Positions 1-6,568 of a stretch of 6,858 nucleotides of DNA are shown here, piece after piece; the stretch's first letter is position 1; each line of letters starts with the position of its first letter. A program made the translations under genes and the position numbers. This DNA is from CAYLLD01 sp964425135 (lineage in GTDB: Bacteria > Pseudomonadota > Alphaproteobacteria > Rhodobacterales > Rhodobacteraceae): positions 1 through 6,858 of the forward strand of contig CAYRKW010000107.1 in the NCBI GenBank assembly GCA_964425135.1, in the 5' to 3' direction. Below the pieces are notes generated by a model, which saw only the letters and a program-made list of their open reading frames with translations, was not told the DNA's origin and did not search any database.

Positions 1-169
1 TTTCACAAGTTGATCCACCTTAATCAATGGTCCGAAATCCCGCGACCACCTCTAAGTTCCTGCCGGGTTACGCTTTCACTGCCTTGAAGTTTTCTCTGTC
101 TGGCAAAACCTACATCGTGAGTTTGAGAATCCTGTTTCAAAAAAAATTGTCGCGAAGGTCTCAGATGAA
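1..169 (+). other. Coding-like upstream remnant of the large ORF, apparently frameshifted
   Basis: The frame of the large gene (170-3076) is open back to base 56, after a TAA at 53-55. It reads as credible protein there (CLEVFSVWQNLHREFENP and onward), but no ATG, GTG or TTG occurs in frame between 56 and 169. A second frame, offset by one base, is open from the left edge to 84 and ends in a TGA at 85-87. Dropping one A of the AA at 54-55 would join both frames into one continuous protein (IPRPPLVPAGLRFHCLEVF across the joint). I infer that the gene begins left of the window and carries a one-base frameshift near 49-84. A sequencing error would look the same. Confidence 0.5.
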
Positions 170-3076
170 TTGACGGCCCTATCCAGTGAGGACGAAGATG
201 AAGGCGCAGGTGAGTGGGTCTCGCTTGATCGAGAACGCTTGGCAAGCTATCTTGAGAAGCTTCGGGAACTCCTTTTGGTTTCGGCGGGGAGTTACCCTGA
301 GGCAGCAAAGATAGTTATTTCGCTCGCTAATCCAGACGATTGGGACAGCGGCAAGAGGGTTGAACAAGTGTTAATGTTCACTCCTCTACTGTCCACGAAT
401 TGTGCCAAAGAGGTTGCGGATCTCACATTTGAATCTTGTAAGGATGAATTACCCAAGGCGCGCTACGAAGCTGCAATGAAGGCGCGCGGGTATTTATCCC
501 ATTCCAGCTTTGATAGGGATGACATCGGCATTAAACAGCACGGCACGCCCTTTTTTCCACCAACTCCATTGAAAGAACCGTTTTTCAGCTTGCTGGGTAA
601 TGCTCGTCAGACCGGACTGGAACTAATTCGAAAGCTTGGCAATAGAGCGATCGAGGGCTGGCGGCAGTCACATGATCTACCCAATAGTAAACGACAGACC
701 CCGCTGCCTCTGCGGCTCAGTTTCCCTTGGGGTGAGCAAGAGTTCTGGGGCGGGCGAAGCGTCTATCTGTGGTCACGAGGTTCGCTTGGGCCTCAACCCA
801 TTGAAAGCGCATATTTGGCATTGTCATACTGGGCGCACAAAAGGATTGATGCAGGCGAAAACCCCGATGACTTGATCAGACAAGTTCTGGAAGGAAACGA
901 GAGTGTTGGAGCGGTCGGGGTCGCGGCTTCGATCATACTTCAAACGCAACACATTTCTGACGTTAGCCTGCCAATAATCACAAATTTCAGAATTTGGGAC
1001 ATGGACATCAACCGGCAAGCGCAAGAGATGGGGCGTGGTATGATGCTCATGGGCATTGATCCGTTGCACGGCAGTTCCGACAAAGAGCGCTCAGCGATGA
1101 AATATCTTGACGAGCGGGCCCACAAATCCCTCACTCTGCAAAGCATGGCACCGGCAGTCATATTTTCTACAAACGAGGAGCTACGCGACAAATTCAAAGC
1201 TAAAATTGCCGAATTTGAAAAGCACTTGCCCGTCTACTTTCGCGAAGAATTGGAGGATTCTAGCCACATAGAGGCATTGAAGAGCATAGCTAGAGAGTGG
1301 GCGCGAATGGCTGACAGCACCAAGTATCAGATCGTGTCTGAACCTAACGCCGAAGGGAAATCCGCCATTGCTTATGTGCCTCCCCAACCTACCACTAAAG
1401 AAGGGATACAGCAGCAGGAAGAGGCGCAGAGCAAACTTGGTGAATACAACGTATTTTTTTGGGCCAAGGCACGGCTAAGCGGTGAAACGCCGGATCCGAA
1501 TTACGAGCTAGAGGATGTCATAGCATTCGCCAAGAAGCGAGCTCGGCGCGACTCCTTAAAAACGTTGGAACGTGCAGGCGAAGGCGTTCATCAGGCTGCG
1601 CTGGCTGCCGTTGCGACACTTGTCCAAAGAGAAAGCGATTCACCAGAGCACGTTAAATGGGCGTGGGAAATCTTGGATCGGATTGATGGCATCTTGCCGA
1701 ATGCGGATGAACGTTCTTACGGCAACAATATGATGGACCCGAGGCATTATTTGATTGCTTCACTGGGAGACCGCCTGCTGAAAACCAAAGGCAATATTTC
1801 AGCAGAGAGGCTCTTGCGTCTCGCCAGTGCCGAAACTGAAGACATTTCGGAAATGGCATTTTTGGCGCTTTTCAATGCCGCAAGAGGCTTCCCAAAAGCA
1901 GCTTGGGCAGGAGGTTTATTTGCAAGCAAGCTGGCCAGTTTGCCCGGCACCGGCCGCGCGCATTTTGATAAAGCAGCCGCCACCACAAGAATGAAGGCAT
2001 CTCGTGAGGCTCTCAAAAACGCGATCCAAGAATTGAAGTCGCCTGACTTCTCTGCGTTCCCCGATGTTCCAGCTGCTTGGATTTATGCTGTTGATGAAGA
2101 CGAACTATTCAGTTCCGAGAAGAAGTTGAAGCGCTGGCAACGTCCCAAAAATCAGTTTGACTGGGGAGTAGGAAAGCGTGTGTTTAAACATTTTCCGATC
2201 GAGGTTTGGATGCAAGACGGAAAGCTCTCGCCATTTGCCACCCAATACTTTCGCCAAATGACGTTTTGGATGAAGGAAAGTCTTGATCCTGACTGGATGG
2301 AGAAACACGACAAGCGTCATCGAGCGTCAAATTTTGGGGAATTTCCAAGGGTTTTGGGCCATCTTCTTTCCCGCTTGTCTCCATACATGCCTAGCGAAAA
2401 ATGGTATGCAGAATTTGTCGAACCCTTCCAAATCAATGACCATGATTCTGGCGAGGCGATCCTCGAGGCAATTATCAGTGGACATTGCAGTCGCCATCTT
2501 CTTGACAGCCCGGAACTTTCTTCAGGTTCCATTGAAATACATCGGCAATTCATAGCCTGGTTAAGCTCACGAAGAGAATTCGTAGATTCGGGTTGGAGAG
2601 ACGGAACTCTCTACGGCCACTACATTCCCTACATGATCAAGGATGTTTTGCTGGTATCAGTGCCCGAAGCTCACGGTAGCTGTAGATTTGCAAACGGCGA
2701 CTGGAAGGATTTTCATTTTCTATCGCCCGCAATCTCGGAGTTGATGGGTGCTGCCGGATGGGTGCCTTTTGTGATGGAACAATATCTTACTATGTGTGAG
2801 CGAGCAGGAGTTCATCAGCCGTTAAACGCATTCTGCGAAGACGTCAGGCACGCCATGGAAGTTGTGTCGGCACGCCCCGAACTCTGGTCTGGCAGTTTAA
2901 TATCCGCAAGAATTTCAGCAAGAGTGCAAAGCTACGCCAAGGATCTTCATCCTCTTTCCCAAATCGACAAGACAAACCTGCTAGAAGTCTTAGACTGCCT
3001 TATCGACTTAGGAGATCGCCGCGCGGTCGCACTTGAACAATCTGAGGCGTTTCGGAACCTTCAGCGGGTGCAATAA
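170..3076 (+). CDS. Large helical protein of unknown function; possible C-terminal part of a STAND/NACHT-like ATPase (5' end probably disrupted)
   Basis: This frame encodes 968 residues from a TTG (170), the only start codon available near the 5' end. A weak GAAGG lies 11 bases upstream. The protein opens with an acidic stretch (SSEDEDEGAGEW) and is soluble and largely alpha-helical, with no signal peptide or membrane segment seen. The most distinctive motif is FPWGEQEFWGG at residues 185-195, followed by VYLWSRG. A charged helical stretch spans about 335-385, a Gln/Glu-rich helix about 409-435, and a Trp-rich basic segment about 653-682. The C-terminus reads LIDLGDRRAVALEQSEAF. I see no Walker A or B motif, nuclease or TIR motif. 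From memory the sequence resembles C-terminal sensor-like regions of very large ATP-binding proteins found in defence islands; this is inference. Base composition is AT-richer than the genes to the right, suggesting acquisition. Coding continues upstream of the TTG, so the true product was probably longer. A stand-alone protein cannot be excluded. Confidence 0.72.
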   Translation: MTALSSEDEDEGAGEWVSLDRERLASYLEKLRELLLVSAGSYPEAAKIVISLANPDDWDSGKRVEQVLMFTPLLSTNCAKEVADLTFESCKDELPKARYEAAMKARGYLSHSSFDRDDIGIKQHGTPFFPPTPLKEPFFSLLGNARQTGLELIRKLGNRAIEGWRQSHDLPNSKRQTPLPLRLSFPWGEQEFWGGRSVYLWSRGSLGPQPIESAYLALSYWAHKRIDAGENPDDLIRQVLEGNESVGAVGVAASIILQTQHISDVSLPIITNFRIWDMDINRQAQEMGRGMMLMGIDPLHGSSDKERSAMKYLDERAHKSLTLQSMAPAVIFSTNEELRDKFKAKIAEFEKHLPVYFREELEDSSHIEALKSIAREWARMADSTKYQIVSEPNAEGKSAIAYVPPQPTTKEGIQQQEEAQSKLGEYNVFFWAKARLSGETPDPNYELEDVIAFAKKRARRDSLKTLERAGEGVHQAALAAVATLVQRESDSPEHVKWAWEILDRIDGILPNADERSYGNNMMDPRHYLIASLGDRLLKTKGNISAERLLRLASAETEDISEMAFLALFNAARGFPKAAWAGGLFASKLASLPGTGRAHFDKAAATTRMKASREALKNAIQELKSPDFSAFPDVPAAWIYAVDEDELFSSEKKLKRWQRPKNQFDWGVGKRVFKHFPIEVWMQDGKLSPFATQYFRQMTFWMKESLDPDWMEKHDKRHRASNFGEFPRVLGHLLSRLSPYMPSEKWYAEFVEPFQINDHDSGEAILEAIISGHCSRHLLDSPELSSGSIEIHRQFIAWLSSRREFVDSGWRDGTLYGHYIPYMIKDVLLVSVPEAHGSCRFANGDWKDFHFLSPAISELMGAAGWVPFVMEQYLTMCERAGVHQPLNAFCEDVRHAMEVVSARPELWSGSLISARISARVQSYAKDLHPLSQIDKTNLLEVLDCLIDLGDRRAVALEQSEAFRNLQRVQ

Positions 3077-3309
3077 GCTGAGACTCAGCCAGGCAGCTCA
3101 GAATCCTATGTCTGCATTTGAAAGGTGTATTGTCCAAGGTGCAGCTGCAGCGAACTTCCGCTTCCCGCCCGCTACACCAATGGCCCCAAACAGTAGGAGC
3201 TCGGGGAGGATCACGAAAAATATCCAATGACCAAAGTTGCCGACCAAAATGACCAAAAACATGATCAAAGTGGTCAATCATCATGAGTCGTCACACAGAT
3301 TGATTTCGT
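3077..3309. other. Intergenic region between the large ORF and tRNA-Lys
   Basis: No convincing gene is present: the short frames here have poor starts and unlikely protein sequences. Directly after the stop codon lies a perfect palindrome, GCTGAG-A-CTCAGC (3077-3089); with no T-tract after it, I do not call it a terminator. A second palindrome, TGCAGCTGCA, is at 3140-3149. The stretch around 3140-3172 (containing GCAGCGAACTTCCGCTTCCC) reminds me of a dispersed non-coding sequence common in Rhodobacterales intergenic regions, which I cannot verify. The part next to the tRNA holds the TTTGGTC repeat cluster listed separately. Confidence 0.5.
3229..3269 (-). repeat. Cluster of four TTTGGTC/TTTGATC direct repeats beside the tRNA 3' end
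   Basis: On the minus strand, TTTGGTC occurs at 3229-3235, 3242-3248 and 3251-3257, with a variant TTTGATC at 3263-3269. Two of the copies extend to a ten-base match (AATGACCAAA on the plus strand at 3226-3235 and 3248-3257). An inverted TGGTC follows at 3271-3275. The cluster lies 41-81 bases beyond the 3' end of tRNA-Lys, on the AT-rich side. Short direct repeats in this position are typical of arm-type integrase or excisionase binding sites flanking an attachment core; that role is inferred from location only. They could equally be sites for an unknown regulator. Confidence 0.45.
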
Positions 3310-3385
3310 TGGTGAGCCCGACAGGATTCGAACCTGTGACCCACTGATTAAAAGTCAGTTGCTCTACCAACTGAGCTACGGGCCC
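3310..3385 (-). tRNA. tRNA-Lys (anticodon UUU), CCA encoded
   Basis: The reverse complement folds into a complete 76-nt cloverleaf. The acceptor stem GGGCCCG pairs with CGGGCTC (one G-U), the D stem is GCTC/GAGC, the anticodon stem is ACTGA/TCAGT with loop CTTTTAA, and the T stem is ACAGG/CCTGT around TTCGAAT. The anticodon TTT is at 3350-3352 and A37 follows it. The discriminator is A (3313) and CCA is genomically encoded at 3310-3312. The loop bases U36 and A37 are those required for t6A and ms2t6A modification; the enzyme for the methylthio step, MtaB, is encoded nearby. The 3' end faces the AT-rich region, making it a likely integration target. I see no clear terminator downstream. Confidence 0.97.
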
Positions 3386-3396
3386 ACGCCCGCGGG

Positions 3397-3425
3397 TATC
3401 TAGGGGGTTGGTGTGGTTCGGTCAA
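3397..3425 (-). promoter_or_regulatory. Probable sigma-70 type promoter of tRNA-Lys
   Basis: On the minus strand a -35 box TTGACC (3425-3420) and a -10-like TAGATA (3402-3397) are separated by exactly 17 bases. Transcription would start near 3390, about five bases before the mature tRNA 5' end. The -35 box matches TTGACA at five of six positions and the -10 is weak, so the assignment rests mainly on spacing and location. Confidence 0.5.
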
Positions 3426-3432
3426 GACGCAA

Positions 3433-3442
3433 ATTGATCAAT
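3433..3442. promoter_or_regulatory. Perfect palindrome ATTGATCAAT in the tRNA-Lys/dapF divergent region
   Basis: This ten-base perfect palindrome lies just upstream of the -35 box of the tRNA promoter and about 80 bases before the dapF start, so a bound protein could affect either gene. It is not an FNR box, because the TTGAT and ATCAA halves overlap instead of being four bases apart. The function is unknown, and chance occurrence in this AT-richer spacer is possible. Confidence 0.25.
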
Positions 3443-3465
3443 CTTGCTTTGATTTGGCGCAGCAT

Positions 3466-3495
3466 CTGGCAAGACCGTGTGAGGCTCTATATATA
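3466..3495 (+). promoter_or_regulatory. Possible promoter of the dapF-mtaB operon
   Basis: An alternating TATATATA tract (3488-3495) provides a -10-like TATATA. A weak -35 candidate, CTGGCA (3466-3471), sits 16 bases before it. Transcription would begin around 3500, giving a short leader before dapF. The -35 match is poor, so only the -10 region is persuasive. Confidence 0.35.
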
Positions 3496-3523
3496 GCCGC
3501 GCATCGCGGAGTAGACGAGTTTG

Positions 3524-4339
3524 ATGAAAGCGCCTGATCAGTTTCTCAAGATGCACGGTGCGGGCAATGATTTTGTGATCATTGATGCCCGCAGCGATGG
3601 CACCGCTATGACCGCCGATTGGGCGCGTGCGATTGGGGATCGGCATCGCGGCGTGGGATTTGACCAACTGGCGATGTTGGAGCGCGCGCCTGACGTTGCT
3701 GCCAAGATCACCTTCTATAATGCCGATGGCTCGACAGCGGAGGCTTGCGGGAATGCCACGCGCTGCATTGCGCGGCTCTTGATGGATGAGGAAGGTGCGC
3801 GCGAGACAATCCTTCGGACCGTGCGCGGCGATCTGCCTTGTCACATCGATGACGAGGGTGAGGTCTGGGTCAATATGGGGGCGCCGCAACTTGACTGGTC
3901 GGACATACCGCTTGCGCAGAACGTGGATATCAAGGCCCTCCCGATTGATGGCAGCCCCAGCGCTGTTGGCATGGGAAATCCGCATATGGTGTTTGCAGTT
4001 GATGACATATCTGAGGTGAATGTCGCCGCGGACGGAGCGCAACTGGAGCATCATCCGCTTTATCCCAACCGCACCAACGTCGAATTCTGCCAGATCAACA
4101 GCCGAAATTCGGTCCGTATGCGCGTGTGGGAGCGCGGGGCGGGCATTACGCTTGCCTGCGGCTCGGGCGCGTGTGCGGCGGCTGTCGCGCTCAACCGGCT
4201 GGGACTGGTCGACAAGACGGTGTCGCTGGAACTCGACGGGGGCATTCTCAACATCGATTGGCGTGAGGATGGCGTCTGGATGTCCGGGCCGACCGCATTG
4301 GTATTCTCCGGCCGTTTTGATCCGGCACTTTTCGCATGA
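3524..4339 (+). CDS. dapF: Diaminopimelate epimerase
   Basis: This cytoplasmic, cofactor-independent epimerase converts LL-diaminopimelate to meso-diaminopimelate, the direct precursor of lysine and a cross-linking residue of peptidoglycan. The 271-residue product has the usual family length and both halves of the DapF fold. The N-terminal motif is KMHGAGNDFV. The first catalytic cysteine is C75 in NADGSTAEACGNATRC and the second is C212 in ERGAGITLACGSGAC; these form the acid-base thiol pair of the family. I chose the ATG at 3524; a TTG directly before it (3521) would add one residue. The nearest purine-rich sites are GGAG (3508-3511) and ACGAG (3515-3519), neither decisive. It is divergent from tRNA-Lys, and its stop overlaps the start of mtaB. 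Composition is GC-rich, like the following genes. Identification is secure. Confidence 0.97.
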   Translation: MKAPDQFLKMHGAGNDFVIIDARSDGTAMTADWARAIGDRHRGVGFDQLAMLERAPDVAAKITFYNADGSTAEACGNATRCIARLLMDEEGARETILRTVRGDLPCHIDDEGEVWVNMGAPQLDWSDIPLAQNVDIKALPIDGSPSAVGMGNPHMVFAVDDISEVNVAADGAQLEHHPLYPNRTNVEFCQINSRNSVRMRVWERGAGITLACGSGACAAAVALNRLGLVDKTVSLELDGGILNIDWREDGVWMSGPTALVFSGRFDPALFA

Positions 4340-5592
4340 ACAATCGGCAGTTCGAAACCTTTGGGTGTCGCCTGAACGCCTATGAAACCCAAGCTATGGA
4401 CGAGCTGTCCGCAGGCTTGGACAATGTTATCGTGATCAACACCTGCGCTGTGACCAAGGAAGCTGTGCGTCAGGGGCGGCAACGCATCCGCAAACTGAGA
4501 GCTGAATATCCAGATGCGAAGATGATCGTCACAGGATGTGCCGCGCAGATTGATCCGACATCATTTTCGCAGATGGACGAGGTTGACCTTGTGCTGGGCA
4601 ATCTGGAGAAGATGCAATCCGGGACCTGGGACAACCTCAAAATTCCTGATCTGACGGGCAAGACCGAACCGGTGCAGGTCAATGACATAATGTCAGCGAC
4701 TGAAACCGCAGGTCACCTGATCGACGGATTTGGCACGCGCGCCCGTGCCTATGTTCAAGTGCAAAACGGCTGCGATCACCGCTGCACCTTTTGCATCATT
4801 CCCTACGGTCGCGGCAATTCCCGCTCTGTTCCGGCGGGCGTGGTGGTCGATCAAATCAAGCGGCTTGTCGCGCGTGGCTTCAACGAGATCGTGCTCACCG
4901 GGGTGGATATGACCAGTTGGGGAAGTGATCTACCCGGCACGCCGCCGCTTGGCGACCTTGTGCAACGGATACTCAAGCTCGTGCCCGATTTACCGCGCCT
5001 GCGGATCTCGTCCATCGATTCCATCGAGGCGGATGACGCACTGCTCGATGCATTCGAAAGTGACCACCGGTTTATGCCGCATCTCCATCTGTCGCTGCAA
5101 GCTGGCGACAACATGATCCTCAAGCGCATGAAGCGTCGTCACTCGCGCGATGATGCCATCGCCTTTTGCCAGGACGTGAAAAAGCGGCGCGCGGATGTAG
5201 TGTTCGGTGCCGATATCATTGCCGGCTTTCCGACCGAAACCGATGAGATGTTCGAAAACTCCATGCATTTGATCGAGGAATGCGATCTGACGTGGCTGCA
5301 TGTGTTCCCCTATTCGGCGCGTGAAGGCACGCCTGCCGCGCGCATGCCGCAACTTCCCAAAACTCTGCGCAAAGAGCGCGCAAAGCGGCTGCGTGTTGCC
5401 GGGAACGCGCGCATCGCAGCGCATATGCAGGCGCAGCACGGCAAGCGGCACAGTGTTTTGATGGAATCCCCGCGCATGGGGCGCACCGAAGGCTTTGCGC
5501 CGGTGCATTTCGACACGGATCAGGAGGTTGGCGCGATTAAAGATGTGCAGATTACAGGATCAACCGCAGACCACCTCATCGCCGAGACCTAG
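4336..5592 (+). CDS. mtaB: tRNA t6A37 C2-methylthiotransferase (radical SAM, MtaB type)
   Basis: MtaB adds a methylthio group to C2 of N6-threonylcarbamoyladenosine at position 37, making ms2t6A in ANN-decoding tRNAs; the best known substrate is tRNA-Lys(UUU). The 418-residue protein has the three-part family layout. The N-terminal UPF0004 domain carries cluster cysteines C11 (FGCRLNAYE), C37 (INTCAVT) and C68 (VTGCAAQ). The radical SAM domain has C146, C150 and C153 in NGCDHRCTFC. A C-terminal TRAM-like RNA-binding segment begins near residue 368. FGCRLNAYE, in place of the YGCQMN type, and the compact length point to MtaB over MiaB or RimO. The start overlaps the dapF stop (ATGA, 4336-4339), implying translational coupling. 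A bacterial tRNA-Lys(UUU) gene lies one gene upstream. Identification is strong; substrate specificity is from the family. Confidence 0.94.
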   Translation: MNNRQFETFGCRLNAYETQAMDELSAGLDNVIVINTCAVTKEAVRQGRQRIRKLRAEYPDAKMIVTGCAAQIDPTSFSQMDEVDLVLGNLEKMQSGTWDNLKIPDLTGKTEPVQVNDIMSATETAGHLIDGFGTRARAYVQVQNGCDHRCTFCIIPYGRGNSRSVPAGVVVDQIKRLVARGFNEIVLTGVDMTSWGSDLPGTPPLGDLVQRILKLVPDLPRLRISSIDSIEADDALLDAFESDHRFMPHLHLSLQAGDNMILKRMKRRHSRDDAIAFCQDVKKRRADVVFGADIIAGFPTETDEMFENSMHLIEECDLTWLHVFPYSAREGTPAARMPQLPKTLRKERAKRLRVAGNARIAAHMQAQHGKRHSVLMESPRMGRTEGFAPVHFDTDQEVGAIKDVQITGSTADHLIAET

Positions 5593-5607
5593 CAACCCGA
5601 GCATAAT

Positions 5608-5636
5608 TTGCACTTGGCCGCCGCAGCCCTTATGTT
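5608..5636 (+). promoter_or_regulatory. Possible promoter for the small membrane protein and yibF-like genes
   Basis: TTGCAC (5608-5613) and TATGTT (5631-5636) are spaced by 17 bases and lie in the 72-base gap after mtaB. The -10 candidate matches TATAAT at four of six positions and the -35 matches TTGACA at three. The surrounding DNA is more AT-rich than the genes. No terminator hairpin is visible after mtaB, so read-through from dapF-mtaB is also likely. Confidence 0.35.
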
Positions 5637-5664
5637 AATGCTATATACATTCAGGAGAGGATGA

Positions 5665-5952
5665 ATGGCGCTGCCACTTGCCCCTATCGCACTTAACGCC
5701 GTGCGCATCGGTGCGCTCGCGGCCACAGCTTACTATCTGACGCGCAAAAGACGCGGGTTGCCGACCGTCACAGAAGACAACGCGCATGATGATGTCGGCG
5801 AAGGCGTCAGCTGGGCGCAACACAAGAGCGATCAGGGCTTGCAAGCGAATGGCGATGCGCGGATCATACGCACGATCCGGCTTGGTTCCAAAGGGCCAGG
5901 TGTCGAGATCGACGTAACTGCGCTGGGACGCATCAAACTCAAACGGGTCTAA
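5665..5952 (+). CDS. Small conserved-looking protein with an N-terminal membrane anchor
   Basis: The function is unknown. The 95-residue product starts with a hydrophobic stretch at about residues 3-25, followed at once by RKRR (27-30). By the positive-inside rule the rest should lie in the cytoplasm. The middle (about 36-60) is acidic and polar. The C-terminal third (IRTIRLGSKGPGVEIDVTAL) is basic with alternating hydrophobic residues and suggests a short beta structure. The start is well set: AGGAG at 5653-5657 lies 7 bases before the ATG, whereas another ATG at 5661 directly abuts the ribosome site and is out of frame. From memory, small proteins of this shape occur beside mtaB in other Rhodobacteraceae. 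It is followed after 7 bases by the glutathione transferase gene, so the two are probably co-transcribed. Confidence 0.8.
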   Translation: MALPLAPIALNAVRIGALAATAYYLTRKRRGLPTVTEDNAHDDVGEGVSWAQHKSDQGLQANGDARIIRTIRLGSKGPGVEIDVTALGRIKLKRV

Positions 5953-5959
5953 CCAATTT

Positions 5960-6568
5960 ATGAAACTCTACTTCAATCCAGCGTCACCTTTCGTGCGCAA
6001 AGTCCATATCGCCATGATCGAAACTGATCTCATCGATCACGTAGACCTTGAACCCGTGCTTGGTCACCCAACCGATCCGGGCAATCTGCCGGTGACGCAA
6101 AACCCGCTTGGCAAAATTCCAGCGCTGGAGCGCGGCGATGGTGCTGCGATCTACGACAGCCGTGTGATTTGCGCCTACATCTCTGACATGGCGGGCGGTG
6201 CGCTTTATCCGGAGAAACCACGTCTTTGGGAAACCATGACGCTGGAGGCCACAGCCGACGGAATTATGGATGCGGCCATTCTTATGGTCTATGAAAACCG
6301 CTCGCGCGCTGAGGGCAAACAGGATCCTGCGTGGGTTGAGGCGCAATGGATCAAAATTATCCGCGCCCTAGACGCGACAGAGACCCGGTGGATGAGCCAT
6401 CTGCAGGGACCACTCGACATTGCGCAAATATCGATGGCTTGCGCCCTGTCCTACCTTGATTTCAGACATGCTGATCGGGACTGGCGCAAATCCCGTCCGG
6501 CACTAACAGCATGGCACGCCGCGTTTTCCGAGCGCGACGCGATGAAAATGACGGTGCCGAAGGTCTGA
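5960..6568 (+). CDS. yibF: Glutathione S-transferase family protein, YibF-like
   Basis: This is a cytoplasmic protein of 202 residues with the two-domain glutathione transferase layout. In the N-terminal thioredoxin-like domain, NPASPFVRKV places the likely catalytic serine at S9. The cis-proline is P54 in NPLGKIPAL, and the glutathione gamma-glutamyl site is D66-S67 (YDSRVICAYI). The C-terminal helical domain contains ADGIMDAA and, later, ACALSYLDFR, both close to E. coli YibF as I remember it. YibF has no firmly known physiological substrate, so glutathione binding is expected but the reaction is not known. The start lies 7 bases after the preceding stop with only a weak purine site, suggesting translation coupled to the small membrane protein. 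The family call is secure; the symbol is by resemblance. Confidence 0.88.
   Translation: MKLYFNPASPFVRKVHIAMIETDLIDHVDLEPVLGHPTDPGNLPVTQNPLGKIPALERGDGAAIYDSRVICAYISDMAGGALYPEKPRLWETMTLEATADGIMDAAILMVYENRSRAEGKQDPAWVEAQWIKIIRALDATETRWMSHLQGPLDIAQISMACALSYLDFRHADRDWRKSRPALTAWHAAFSERDAMKMTVPKV

Noticed and set aside
3077..3089. A palindrome directly after the stop of the large gene, considered as a terminator
   Set aside because: The stem is only about five pairs when a three-base loop is allowed, and no T-tract follows.
3033..3230. A 65-residue plus-strand frame across the 3' end of the large gene
   Set aside because: It is out of frame within the large gene and ends in the intergenic stretch; the composition suggests spurious translation of non-coding sequence.
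3000..3284. A 94-residue minus-strand frame over the end of the large gene and the intergenic region
   Set aside because: It overlaps the large gene on the opposite strand, its N-terminus is just the translated TTTGGTC repeats, and the sequence is not protein-like. No ribosome site was seen.
3433..3442. TTGATCAA considered as an FNR-type site
   Set aside because: An FNR box needs four bases between the TTGAT and ATCAA halves; here they overlap.
3422..4054. A 210-residue minus-strand frame opposite dapF
   Set aside because: It is antisense to an unmistakable dapF. Long antisense frames are common opposite GC-rich genes.
4990..5508. A 172-residue minus-strand frame opposite mtaB
   Set aside because: It is antisense to mtaB, which has all its catalytic cysteines, so this frame is a shadow.
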